NCBI RefSeq assembly: GCF_006385785.1
Contig: NZ_VFSH01000005.1
Span: 61,742 to 125,741, forward strand
Length of the DNA: 64,000 bases
Reading direction: 5' to 3'
Source of the DNA: Streptococcus shenyangsis
GTDB lineage: Bacteria; Bacillota; Bacilli; Lactobacillales; Streptococcaceae
Numbering within the stretch: the stretch's first letter is position 1; each line of letters opens with the position of its first letter. Shown piece by piece: positions 49,271 through 58,385 of the stretch. A program made the translations under genes and the position numbers. Under the pieces are notes generated by a model. It ran no database searches. It was not told the origin of the DNA and saw only the letters and a list, made by a program, of their open reading frames with translations.

Positions 49271-50496
49271 GACTTTCCTTCCATAAAATTCTTAATCATT
49301 TCTACCATATCATCAGGTCTATCATGATGGCAAATCCCAACATATCTTTCCTCAGGTATACCAGAGAAATATGTGTTATCAAATGTTAACATTGGTTTTT
49401 GATGTTTTTTTACATACTCATAAACTATGTCCATTTTTCCGTCATGATTAATATCTAAATATAAGTCTGATTTCTCAACTATTTTCTCTACTAAAAGAGG
49501 CAATATATTTGGATATAAAGTCACATTATGAAAACGAGAAAGAGAAAGCAGCTCACCTGACATATTTGTAAATGCCGCAAGATGAAAATGGACATTGGGC
49601 AATTTCTGAATAAGATAGTCAATTTTTTCAACATTCCAAGAATTAGTTAAATTGACACAGTGAAATTTTGGTAGATATTCTTCAACAGTGTAACAAAGAC
49701 CTTGTTCACTCCAATGTTTAACAACTTCAGACCACTCGAGTAAGTTATAATGCCACCAAACTTCCCTTAATCTACCTACAGAAAATTGATTCCAAGGTTT
49801 ATCCTGAGATAAGAAATGTAAAATTGTCGGTAATGGATTTAATGAAATCTGAAAAATAAATTCATGATTATGTGCTGCAGCACCATAGTCAAATCCTATT
49901 TGAAAATTGTAATTCCAATCTAAATCTTTGTAACAATCATGAAAGAGCATATTTAAAATGGACTGATCTCCTTCTGCCACATTTTCATGTTCTTTTTCTG
50001 TTAATTCAATCAATTTTTGTCGAACATTTTCAGATTTCCATTTTTTATTATTGATTAAAAGAACACCAGCGTTAAAGCCAATTCCTACTCCAAAACAAGA
50101 ACGTGCTGCTGCCAGATAATTTTCACCTAAATCTAGTTCAAACAAATCGGTCAAATCACCAGTTACAATCAAATCACTATCTAGATAGAGAGCTTTATCT
50201 TCTGTTACAAAATCTGGTATAAAATAGCGTGCAAAGGTCATATGATTGATATGAGGCAATTTATTTGACCAGTTCATTTGAAATTGGGGACCAATTAACT
50301 TACAATCAATCAAGTCGCTTCCTATTTCTTGTAATTTTGGTCGTAAGAAACGAAACCACTCTTGAGGAATGTCTTGATTGAAAATATAAACTTTCAAACC
50401 ACTATTGTGATAACACAAAGATTTTAAGGCAGTCTCAATCTGTCTAATATATCCATAGTCTCCTGCAAAAACTACAGCTTTTTTATCTTCTAACAT
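49267..50496 (-). CDS. GT8 glycosyltransferase with C-terminal YLDINH module
   Basis: The 409-residue protein has a GT8 catalytic domain: FAGDYGYIRQIETALKSL at the start, the DxD motif in YLDSDLIVTGDL near residue 103, FNAGVLLIN near residue 140 and GDQSILN near residue 178. A C-terminal module of about 130 residues follows (HCVNLTNSWNVEKIDYLI, SDLYLDINH). I use the ATG at 50494-50496, preceded by AAAGGAGAT; an upstream ATG at 50526 overlaps the preceding gene and has no site. It probably adds a hexose to the adhesin glycan; donor and acceptor are unknown. Confidence 0.87.
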   Translation of the reverse strand: MLEDKKAVVFAGDYGYIRQIETALKSLCYHNSGLKVYIFNQDIPQEWFRFLRPKLQEIGSDLIDCKLIGPQFQMNWSNKLPHINHMTFARYFIPDFVTEDKALYLDSDLIVTGDLTDLFELDLGENYLAAARSCFGVGIGFNAGVLLINNKKWKSENVRQKLIELTEKEHENVAEGDQSILNMLFHDCYKDLDWNYNFQIGFDYGAAAHNHEFIFQISLNPLPTILHFLSQDKPWNQFSVGRLREVWWHYNLLEWSEVVKHWSEQGLCYTVEEYLPKFHCVNLTNSWNVEKIDYLIQKLPNVHFHLAAFTNMSGELLSLSRFHNVTLYPNILPLLVEKIVEKSDLYLDINHDGKMDIVYEYVKKHQKPMLTFDNTYFSGIPEERYVGICHHDRPDDMVEMIKNFMEGKS

Positions 50497-50525
50497 TTTA
50501 TCTCCTTTAAGTTTAAGGTAATTCA

Positions 50526-52964
50526 TTACGATAAGACAGTGAGCACTTGACTATTATATGCCTCATCTTCTATAAATTCAATATCTTGATCAAAATTATG
50601 TTCCGCAGTATGCTTGTGATGCAATTTAACCTTTGTATCAGCTCCCATTTTCATCCATTCATACTCTGAATCAATATGACCAATATCTAGAACCCGATAC
50701 CCCTTCTTAAAAAGATTATAGGATAAAATTTTAGCTGTAGGACCAAGCATACATAAAATAAGGCGATTTTCAGCATACTGTAATACAGCTTCTTGAATCT
50801 CTTCTATACGCGCATAAGCATTATGGGAGGGACAGATAATCCGCTTAATTGAATTTGCTCCATCAAATAAATCATTACCTACACCTGAACGAGAAGTTAC
50901 TCCTTCTACAATCAGAATGTCCTTATCCTTCCAAATTTGTTTTAATTTTTCAAATTGACTAAATGATTGAGATTTATCCACATAATCAATGTAGGGTCTA
51001 GATACAAATGTAGTCCCATACCAATCTGCTCTAGCTAATTCTACATAATCTTTTAAATGATGTTCTAAATGTCCCTTCCAGAAGGCTTCCGCTGCTGGTG
51101 TAAAATTAGAACGATCAGCAAATACATTTGGTAAGCCGATAACTAATTTTTCATCACTTTGAAGAGAAATAATCTCTTTCAACTGACTTGCAAGATTCTC
51201 ATCATATACTTGATAAGGAATAGATTTCCCTAACATTAAATCCATCTCTCCATCTCCAAAACGGATAATAGAAGATTGGTTTTCTATTATATAATCTAGA
51301 GTTTGATCAATACCCTTAACTATAATCGCTGGTGTTCTTGCTTGAAATGTTCCAGAAATAAGATTTTCAATGTCTTCCACCATACGTTCAGGTGATTTTG
51401 AAGAATATATCTGTTGTCCAAAGAAGCCATGTTGGGTACTATCAAAAGAGAAAATGATTTTATTCATTTCATGAGCTGACTTCACAATATCATGTGTTGA
51501 ATGACCACAGCTAATATCTAAATACAATCCCATTCTTACTTTTAATTGTTCTAATTTTTCTATAGTTATAGCTGGATGTAAACGAATATTTCGATAGTTA
51601 TTTTGTAGTTCATATAACTTAGGCCCCATATCTGTCCAGGCTGCGACATCAAAAATAACATGTGGAAGATATTGAGCTAAATAGTCTAATTGTTCAATGT
51701 CTTGTGTATCTGTAAATATTAAGCAATGAAATGTCCCCTGATTATAATCTTTTAAAAACCGAGAATGGCTAGCATAGTCTTTGATAGCTTCTATTATTAA
51801 ATTGATATCTTCTTTGTCAAATACCATTTGGTTATACATTCCATGCTGTGTATTGGAAAAGCTTAGGATAGGAATCCCAAGTTTATCAACATCTTTCAAG
51901 ATACTTTCAACTTCCAATCCCTGATGGATATCCAAATATAGATTTGTTGATTGTTTCAGCTTATCTAGTACAGGTGGAACAATCTGTGGATGCAATCTCA
52001 CATTATCATATACAGCTAATTTTGTTAGCTTATCACCCATATCCGTCCAAGCCGCAATATGAAATACCACATCTGGTAGAGCTGTAACCAGCTCCTCTAT
52101 TCCTTCTAAATCTTGGGAATTAGTTAAAGTTAAACACGAAAATTCTCTATCTAGACGAGGTAGAAGTTCAAACTCTCCTATATGGTGTTGTAAAATCTGA
52201 CTCCATTCCAAATCATGGAATTCCCACCATAAATCACGATAACGATTGGCTATCAAGGTAGTCCAAGGCTTTCTGTAGGTCGTAAAATGAATCACCACTG
52301 GTTTGTCATTAAAAGCTAGATGTTCCTGCCAATTATTATACAAAGCAACACCATCATATCCTACTTGTAAATTATAAGCTCGACCTAGCTCCAACCAATC
52401 ATCTTGCAAGACTTGATTGAAAATCGTTTGATCTCCATTAAAATGTTCAAAACGACCTTCTTCAACTTCCTTTGTTGTTAGGATAGACTGTTCAATTAGT
52501 CGTTCTTTTAGTTTCTCTTGACGCCATTTTTCATTATTGATTAGTAGAACACCAGTATTAAAAACTTGACCATTTGCATCTCTAATCGCTGCGAGATAAC
52601 GTTCTTCTATATTCTGCTCAAATAGATTGTCTAATTTATCATTGATAATTAAATCACAATCCAAATACAAAACCGTATCTTCTTGTATATAATCTGGGAT
52701 AAAATATCTAGCATAAGCAATCGAACTAATGTGAGCTTGTTTTTTCCAATTCTGAAATACAGTCTGTTCAGGTAGTTTAACATCGATAATCTCACTACCT
52801 AACATGCGAGCTATTTTGCGTGGCTTGCGAAACCAATCTGGCATAATATCTTGATTTAAAATATAAATCTTAACATCTGAATTGTGGTATAGAATAGATT
52901 TTATAGTTGTTTCTAACTGCGTGGTGTAATTACGATCACCAGCTAATACAATTGTTTTAATCAT
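50526..52964 (-). CDS. Multidomain glycosyltransferase: GT8, two YLDI modules, DUF1792 (GT-D)
   Basis: This 812-residue protein starts with a GT8 domain (residues 1-265; DxD in YLDCDLII, FNTGVLLIN, GDQTIFN). Two copies of the C-terminal module follow (about 280-400 with LYLDIHQGLE and 405-530 with LYLDISCGHS). A C-terminal DUF1792 domain completes it (about 555-800; IIRFGDGEMDLM, ADWYGTTFVSRPY, ILCMLGPTAKIL). DUF1792 is the GT-D fold shown to transfer sugar in the Fap1 system of Streptococcus parasanguinis. One polypeptide may thus add two sugars. It lies nine bases after gtf3. Confidence 0.88.
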   Translation of the reverse strand: MIKTIVLAGDRNYTTQLETTIKSILYHNSDVKIYILNQDIMPDWFRKPRKIARMLGSEIIDVKLPEQTVFQNWKKQAHISSIAYARYFIPDYIQEDTVLYLDCDLIINDKLDNLFEQNIEERYLAAIRDANGQVFNTGVLLINNEKWRQEKLKERLIEQSILTTKEVEEGRFEHFNGDQTIFNQVLQDDWLELGRAYNLQVGYDGVALYNNWQEHLAFNDKPVVIHFTTYRKPWTTLIANRYRDLWWEFHDLEWSQILQHHIGEFELLPRLDREFSCLTLTNSQDLEGIEELVTALPDVVFHIAAWTDMGDKLTKLAVYDNVRLHPQIVPPVLDKLKQSTNLYLDIHQGLEVESILKDVDKLGIPILSFSNTQHGMYNQMVFDKEDINLIIEAIKDYASHSRFLKDYNQGTFHCLIFTDTQDIEQLDYLAQYLPHVIFDVAAWTDMGPKLYELQNNYRNIRLHPAITIEKLEQLKVRMGLYLDISCGHSTHDIVKSAHEMNKIIFSFDSTQHGFFGQQIYSSKSPERMVEDIENLISGTFQARTPAIIVKGIDQTLDYIIENQSSIIRFGDGEMDLMLGKSIPYQVYDENLASQLKEIISLQSDEKLVIGLPNVFADRSNFTPAAEAFWKGHLEHHLKDYVELARADWYGTTFVSRPYIDYVDKSQSFSQFEKLKQIWKDKDILIVEGVTSRSGVGNDLFDGANSIKRIICPSHNAYARIEEIQEAVLQYAENRLILCMLGPTAKILSYNLFKKGYRVLDIGHIDSEYEWMKMGADTKVKLHHKHTAEHNFDQDIEFIEDEAYNSQVLTVLS

Positions 52965-52973
52965 CTTGTTCTC

Positions 52974-53984
52974 TTAATCAATTCCTAAGTGATAGATTGC
53001 ATCTACCAATAACTTTTTAGTGAAATAACCTTCTTTTAGCAGATAGCTAAATGTCTTGATACGATTCGTCATTTCTTGATATTCTTGTAGATTCATTTTA
53101 TCAACTATCTCATGAACTTCTTCTAGGCTATCTGCCACAAAGCCCAAGCCTTGGTCTACTATAAATTTAGCAGTTGATAAGCTACTCGGTACAATGACTG
53201 GGATACCAGCGGTTAGATAAGTACTAACCTTATGAGATATATTCAGAGTATAATATTGGTTACTTTCTCCATCATTTTGGTGAGTTCCCCAGACAAGACC
53301 AAAGCCACCCTTTGATAATTCTAGCAATAGTTCCTCGTCTTTTTTCCATCCTTCAATGCTGAGATTTCTGGCATTGGAACTAGCTTCTCCTTTATTTGAA
53401 AATACTCTCAAAGGCGTATCTTGAGACCAATTTTGTAAGTCTGGAAAACGTTCTAAACTTCCAGCAAAAAAGAGTTCTTTTTTAAAAGATGGGGTGTATA
53501 AGGATAAATCATGAGGATGATCCCACATACCTTGAACGAGAATCTTCTTAGTTGTCAATCCTTCTTCAATCAGACGTTCTTTCATCCTCTCTGATGGGAC
53601 GATTATAACATCTGATAGATTATACATATACATGTATTCATTCATGAGATAATAGTTACTATCAAACATGAGGGGGACAACATCATGGATAAAGCAAATA
53701 ATTTTCACTTGCATATCCTTCAGTTTATCAAACAAGACTCGATCAAACTCAAAGCCATTCCAAGTAGGAGACTGAAAGACTAAGACATCACCAATAGAAA
53801 TACTGGCCATAATCCCATCTAGACGCTTATTCATTTCAGAAGGGCTATCTGAAGCAATGTTATAAAAATAGATACCAACCTCTCTAAAACCCAGTTGACT
53901 GGCTATCTTTTGCACGGCATTTTGTGCTAGAATAACCGTACTATCACTAGCCATGCCGTATAAGTTTGTTAAATGTAGTTTCAT
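52974..53984 (-). CDS. gtf3: Gtf3-type glucosyltransferase for the serine-rich adhesin
   Basis: Gtf3 (also called Nss) adds the second sugar, glucose on GlcNAc, in several streptococcal serine-rich glycoproteins. The 336-residue protein begins [20 protein letters not shown] and has [18 protein letters not shown] near residue 84. [15 protein letters not shown] lies near residue 118, and GGFGLVWGT plus [20 protein letters not shown] near residues 226 and 248 bind the nucleotide sugar. The ribosome-binding site is weak. It is placed between a decayed GT2 tail and the 812-residue transferase. Confidence 0.88.
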   Translation of the reverse strand: MKLHLTNLYGMASDSTVILAQNAVQKIASQLGFREVGIYFYNIASDSPSEMNKRLDGIMASISIGDVLVFQSPTWNGFEFDRVLFDKLKDMQVKIICFIHDVVPLMFDSNYYLMNEYMYMYNLSDVIIVPSERMKERLIEEGLTTKKILVQGMWDHPHDLSLYTPSFKKELFFAGSLERFPDLQNWSQDTPLRVFSNKGEASSNARNLSIEGWKKDEELLLELSKGGFGLVWGTHQNDGESNQYYTLNISHKVSTYLTAGIPVIVPSSLSTAKFIVDQGLGFVADSLEEVHEIVDKMNLQEYQEMTNRIKTFSYLLKEGYFTKKLLVDAIYHLGID

Positions 53985-54012
53985 ATTGTATTATCTCATC
54001 TTTTATTAGTAT

Positions 54013-54168
54013 CTACGGAAGTAAAGACAATTTTTCCATCATTCTTCTATAAATCTCTGTGAACTGCATATTTTGTTCTTCTTCAAAACTATCTAATTGA
54101 TTTCTGTCAATCAAAATATGGTTTATTAAATCATAACCCAAACTAACTAGAATAGACCACCTTTGAAA
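54013..54168 (-). pseudogene. 3' remnant of a GT2 glycosyltransferase gene
   Basis: The gap between 54224 and gtf3 is not random. The minus strand reads FQRWSILVSLGYDLINHIL and then DRNQLDSFEEEQNMQFTEIY up to MMEKLSLLP and a TAG at 54013-54015. This resembles the helical C-terminal tails of the GT2 proteins here (compare ERITLLASLGYPLEKHL in the gene at 58375-60471). No start or catalytic part remains, so it is the tail of a lost GT2 gene. Confidence 0.6.
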
Positions 54169-54223
54169 CTCTTAGAAGTATCTTCCATGTCCAGTAAGTA
54201 TCAATTCTTTAACTACCTGTATT

Positions 54224-55435
54224 TTAGTATCCGGCAACATTTAAGACTTCTTTAATCGCATCTACCATTTTTTCCGGTCTCTTAGATTCACAGATAAAAC
54301 TTGCTTTTTCTACATTATGACAAGTATTATCAAATGAAAGAATAGGTTTTCCAATTTGATATACCTCTTCAATAATATTAGCAATTTCATTTTCATGATT
54401 AATATCTAAATAGAAATCAATCTTTTCTAAAATCTTTTTGAAATTCATCGGATTGAATGAAGGTAGTATTCGTACATTTAAATATCGTTGTAAATCAACA
54501 ATTTCAGATGCAAATCCTGTATGAGCCAGAATTGAAAAGTGAACCTGCGGTAATTCTCTAATCAAGTATTCCAGATGCTCTATATTGCAAGTATTTGTAA
54601 AGATAGCTGTATGATAGAGTGGTGCTTCTATGAGTGAGTTTAAGCCCTTCTTAAAGTCGGCCTTTCTCATCACAATATCAGACCATTCCAAAGAATAATA
54701 GAACCACCACTCTTCTCTAAAGCGATTTAAATTCACTTGATACCATGGTTTGTCTCCTGTAAAATGAATAATCTTTGCTGAATCTTCTAATTTCAACGAA
54801 TCGATATACCAGCTATCAATTTGATAATTTTTTGCAACTGTATCCATTCCAACCATGAAATTATATGAAGAACCTAAAGCATACCAACGATTTTCAAATA
54901 ATCTATTTAAAATTCCTTGATCTCCAAAAGAACTATCATGAAATTCATTTGTTAATTCAATAAGTTTGTCTGTTACTCCTTCTGTTCTCCATAATTCAAC
55001 ATTGATTAACATTACTCCAGCATTAAACGTGCTTGGAACCAACTCATCTTGAACAGCTTTTATAGGAATATCCGTCATGTCAGTCAAAAATAATTCTTCA
55101 ATATCTCCTCTTACTATAATATCTGAATCTAAATAGAGAGCCTTTTCCTCTTTTACAAATTGAGGAATAAAATAACGAAAGAATGTTGCATAGCTTAAAT
55201 GGGGCAATGGAAGATGATAAGCTCTTAAACTATTACCACTTATTTTCACATTAACGATTTCAGATAATAAAGGTTCCAGTCGTTTAGACATTAATTGAAA
55301 CCATTCTGATGAAATATCATCATTAAAGACATAAAATTTCAAATTACGATTGTGAGCACAAATTGATTTAATTGTTGTTTCTACCTTATCTTGATAGCCA
55401 TTATCTGCACCTAAAACAATAACTTTCTTTGTCAT
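54224..55435 (-). CDS. GT8 glycosyltransferase with C-terminal YLDINH module (paralogue A)
   Basis: The 403-residue protein has a GT8 domain with VLGADNGYQDKVETTIKSI at the start, DxD in YLDSDIIVRGDI near residue 100, FNAGVMLIN near residue 134 and GDQGILN near residue 168. A C-terminal module (HTAIFTNTCNIEHLEYLI, DFYLDINHENE) fills residues 275-400. It is closely similar to the next gene upstream (55448-56668), which points to a tandem duplication. It starts 12 bases after that gene. The sugar donor is unknown; the location implies a role in adhesin glycan extension. Confidence 0.87.
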   Translation of the reverse strand: MTKKVIVLGADNGYQDKVETTIKSICAHNRNLKFYVFNDDISSEWFQLMSKRLEPLLSEIVNVKISGNSLRAYHLPLPHLSYATFFRYFIPQFVKEEKALYLDSDIIVRGDIEELFLTDMTDIPIKAVQDELVPSTFNAGVMLINVELWRTEGVTDKLIELTNEFHDSSFGDQGILNRLFENRWYALGSSYNFMVGMDTVAKNYQIDSWYIDSLKLEDSAKIIHFTGDKPWYQVNLNRFREEWWFYYSLEWSDIVMRKADFKKGLNSLIEAPLYHTAIFTNTCNIEHLEYLIRELPQVHFSILAHTGFASEIVDLQRYLNVRILPSFNPMNFKKILEKIDFYLDINHENEIANIIEEVYQIGKPILSFDNTCHNVEKASFICESKRPEKMVDAIKEVLNVAGY

Positions 55436-55447
55436 TTATCCATCCTC

Positions 55448-56668
55448 TTAATCTATATACTTTCTAATTTCCTGAACCATTTTATCTGGATCGGTAGGAG
55501 AAAATACTTGAGCTCCCTCGTTGCAATGATTTGTATTTGAAAAAGAAAACACTGGTTTCCTCATATTCATTACTACATTTGTAATATCATCAATCTCATC
55601 ATGATAGTTTATATCTAAATAAAAATCTAATTTTTTCATTACTTTATCATAAGAAAAACGATTGTACTGTTGATAAACTGTTACATTAGGATATCTCATT
55701 AAATCAATAATATTAGAGGCAACCCAAGTATGAGCTAATATAGAAAAATGAACATCTGGTAAATTTTCTATTAAATATTCTACTTGCTCCAGCTCACAAC
55801 TATTTGTAAAAATAGCTGTGTATGCCTTAGGAATAACTGTCAAATCTTGATATGTCTGAAATACCCTTTCTTTACGTAACAAAATATCCGAACAATCTAG
55901 CCCCTGATAGAACCACCAAATATCTCTATAACGATTTTGACTCATATGCAACCAAGGTTTCTCTCCTGTATAGTGGATGATATAAGGCAAAACATCGTCA
56001 GGAAGGGCTGAATTGTACCACGATGATAGTGCTTCTGGAGTTGCCTCAACAGCGATATGAATTAAACTATCTAAACCAACCATAAAATTGTATTTACGAT
56101 CCAATTTTTTCCAGTTTTCCCCAAATACCATATTGAGAATACCTTGATCCCCAAAAACTTCTTGATGATGTTTATTTGTTAGCTCAATTAGTTTTGCAGA
56201 AAGATTTTCTTGTCTCCATTTACTAACGTTAATCAACATCATTCCTGAATTAAAGCGATTTTCATACCCTTTTACAAAATAGTCCCGAACACCAGCAATC
56301 CAATAGTCTCCTAATTCTTCCTGAAATAGTTCATCCAACGAATGAGTCACTACTATATCCGAATTAAGATATAAGGCTTCTTCTTCCACTACAAAATCTG
56401 CTATAAAATATTTAAAAAATGTAGCGTAGGATAAATAAGCACTTGGAAGATGATAGCCCTCTAATTGATGATTCGAAATCTTGACATTGACAATTTCTGA
56501 ATCAATTACTTTTAATCGTCTATTCATAACTTGAAACCATTCGCTCGGAAGATTATCATTAAAAATATAAAATTTTAAGTTTCTATTATGCGTACATACC
56601 GACTTAATTGTAGTCTCTAGCTTATTTAAATAACCATTATCTGCTCCAAGAACGATTGCTTTTTTCAC
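55448..56668 (-). CDS. GT8 glycosyltransferase with C-terminal YLDINH module (paralogue B)
   Basis: The protein has GT8 motifs AIVLGADNGYLNKLETTIKS, a metal site in YLNSDIVVTHSL near residue 98, FNSGMMLIN near residue 136 and GDQGILN near residue 171. The C-terminal module includes YTAIFTNSCELEQVEYLI and FYLDINYHDE. The metal motif reads N-S-D instead of D-S-D, which may weaken activity. I prefer a GTG start at 56668, seven bases after AGGAG and aligned with the paralogue start. An ATG five codons upstream (56683) is the alternative and overlaps the decayed GT2 gene. Confidence 0.85.
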   Translation of the reverse strand: MKKAIVLGADNGYLNKLETTIKSVCTHNRNLKFYIFNDNLPSEWFQVMNRRLKVIDSEIVNVKISNHQLEGYHLPSAYLSYATFFKYFIADFVVEEEALYLNSDIVVTHSLDELFQEELGDYWIAGVRDYFVKGYENRFNSGMMLINVSKWRQENLSAKLIELTNKHHQEVFGDQGILNMVFGENWKKLDRKYNFMVGLDSLIHIAVEATPEALSSWYNSALPDDVLPYIIHYTGEKPWLHMSQNRYRDIWWFYQGLDCSDILLRKERVFQTYQDLTVIPKAYTAIFTNSCELEQVEYLIENLPDVHFSILAHTWVASNIIDLMRYPNVTVYQQYNRFSYDKVMKKLDFYLDINYHDEIDDITNVVMNMRKPVFSFSNTNHCNEGAQVFSPTDPDKMVQEIRKYID

Positions 56669-56669
56669 T

Positions 56670-57511
56670 TTATTTCTCCTCATAGATTATCCCTGTTAAT
56701 AAAAAGTCTAATTCCTCTAGCCTCTTAGTTTCAATACTGTTTTCTAGTCCTTTTTCATTTGCAATTCGATGCCAATAGTCTAGATAAAAATGATGTTGTT
56801 AAACGTACTGACTTATATCGTAATCTTTTTATGCTACCATCGTAATCCTTTCCAATCTCAAATCATGATTATCTCTAATCATTTTTTCTGAAAAACCATT
56901 ATTTGAAATGCTAATCTTTCGAATACGATATATAAGTTATTTTTTTACTTGCATAAATAACTTATAATTTGTACCTATATCTTCTTTAATCCTTCCTGCT
57001 GGAAATGTTATTTGATCAAATAGTTCACGTTTTGACAATATACACCATGAAGTTTGCAACGTTGAGTCTCCCCCTTCAAATTTAGGTAGCTGTTCGACTA
57101 CTTTTCTCCCACTATAAACATTCTCATACTCATCTCCATATTCATAAGCTCTTTCCTCATCATAAGCACCATAATAAACTGTTGAAACATCTACATTATA
57201 CTTTATCATCAGTTCATATAAAGTTTCTAAGTAAGAAGAATCTACAAAAGTAAGATATGTCACTATCGAACGTTCAATTCCAATATTTCTCGCTGAAGAT
57301 AATCCACCATTTTCTTTTTTCAAAATAACGGAAACGAGTATCCTTAGCAAGATATTCTCTACAGATATATGCTGAATTGTCTGGGGAGGCATCATTGATT
57401 AATAAAACCTCAAACTTTGATACGTCTGATTCTGAATACTGTCCAAGTACATTCGTAAATAATTCTCAACGTTATAGACTGGATCTGCGATACTGATTAA
57501 TTCATTTCCAT
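56670..57511 (-). pseudogene. GT2 glycosyltransferase pseudogene with several frameshifts
   Basis: A GT2 gene can be followed across three frames: ISIADPVYNVENYL and QTYQSFEVLLINDASPDNS near the 5' end, then EYLAKDTRFRYFEK. An open 152-codon stretch (56937-57395) follows, containing ENGGLSSARNIGIERS and ITFPAGRIKEDIGTNYKLF. The tail DYWHRIANEKGLENSIETKR ends in a TAA at 56670. Frame breaks lie near 57500, 57390-57310 and after 56937, and the catalytic DD motif reads FVDSSYLETLY, with the usual aspartates lost. No functional product is expected. Two GT8 genes and an acetyltransferase fusion flank it. Confidence 0.85.
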
Positions 57512-57518
57512 ACTATAA

Positions 57519-58385
57519 TTACTTTTCTCCTAAAATTTTTTGTATCTCTGTCACCATTCCATTTGCATCTTCTGTTCTAAAGACTTTACTATATCCACTT
57601 GAATCATGACTAGTATTCTCAAAAGTATAGACAGGTTTATTCTGTTCTATTGCTCTATTAACAATACCATCCACCTCTCCCCAATGGTTGATATCTAAAT
57701 AAATATCTGATTTCTTCAACAAGTCCTCAATAATATCATCATGATGAACATTTGTGTATATATTTACGTTTTCATAACGATTGAAACTTTCAAGATGATC
57801 CGAAATATTTGTTTTAGCTGCTATATGGAAAGCTACCTCTGGAAGATTTTGAACAAGATAGTCTAGGCTTTCTAAAGTGTCCGAAGCTGTTAAAGTAAAA
57901 ACATGAAATTGGTGTTGGTTCCTAGGAATGATTTTCAAATCCTCTTGAGAAGTAACGATAGAATTAGCTGGTATATCTTTATAAATCAGAGCATTTGCTC
58001 CAATTATGACATTATCTCCAATAGTCACTCCTTTTAAAATGACAACATTGGTTCCAATCCAACAATTGTTTCCTATCGTTATTTTGTCAGCAGTAAATTG
58101 AATTTTTTCGATATGGTAATTTGAGTATTTATGATTATGGTCAAAAATCCTCACCCCATCTCCAAACATGGTATCCTTACCAATTTCAATTTCTTTACCA
58201 CAACGAATCGTACAATGGTCATTAAAGAAAACTCTATTTCCTAGTGTTAATTTAGCATTATTAGCTACTTCTAAACTTACAAATGAACGGAATGTAACAT
58301 CTGTTCCTAATTCAATAGTACTAGTAGGAGAAATCTCTATATGATGAAACTCTCCTAATAACTTTACAGAATCTTTAAAATCCAT
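57519..58385 (-). CDS. Hexapeptide (LbH) acetyltransferase fused to a YLDINH module
   Basis: The first 165 residues form a left-handed beta-helix acyltransferase with hexapeptide turns (IELGTDVTF, KLTLGNRVFF, EIEIGKDTMF, KITIGNNCWIGTNVVI, VTIGDNVIIGANALI). A histidine lies in DHNHKYS near residue 83, in the place of the catalytic histidine of this family. Residues 170-288 are the same module that ends the glycosyltransferases here (TLESLDYLVQNLPEVAFHIA, SDIYLDINHWGE). It may O-acetylate a sugar of the adhesin glycan, with the module as a docking or acceptor-binding part. It overlaps the upstream gene by 11 bases. Confidence 0.85.
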   Translation of the reverse strand: MDFKDSVKLLGEFHHIEISPTSTIELGTDVTFRSFVSLEVANNAKLTLGNRVFFNDHCTIRCGKEIEIGKDTMFGDGVRIFDHNHKYSNYHIEKIQFTADKITIGNNCWIGTNVVILKGVTIGDNVIIGANALIYKDIPANSIVTSQEDLKIIPRNQHQFHVFTLTASDTLESLDYLVQNLPEVAFHIAAKTNISDHLESFNRYENVNIYTNVHHDDIIEDLLKKSDIYLDINHWGEVDGIVNRAIEQNKPVYTFENTSHDSSGYSKVFRTEDANGMVTEIQKILGEK

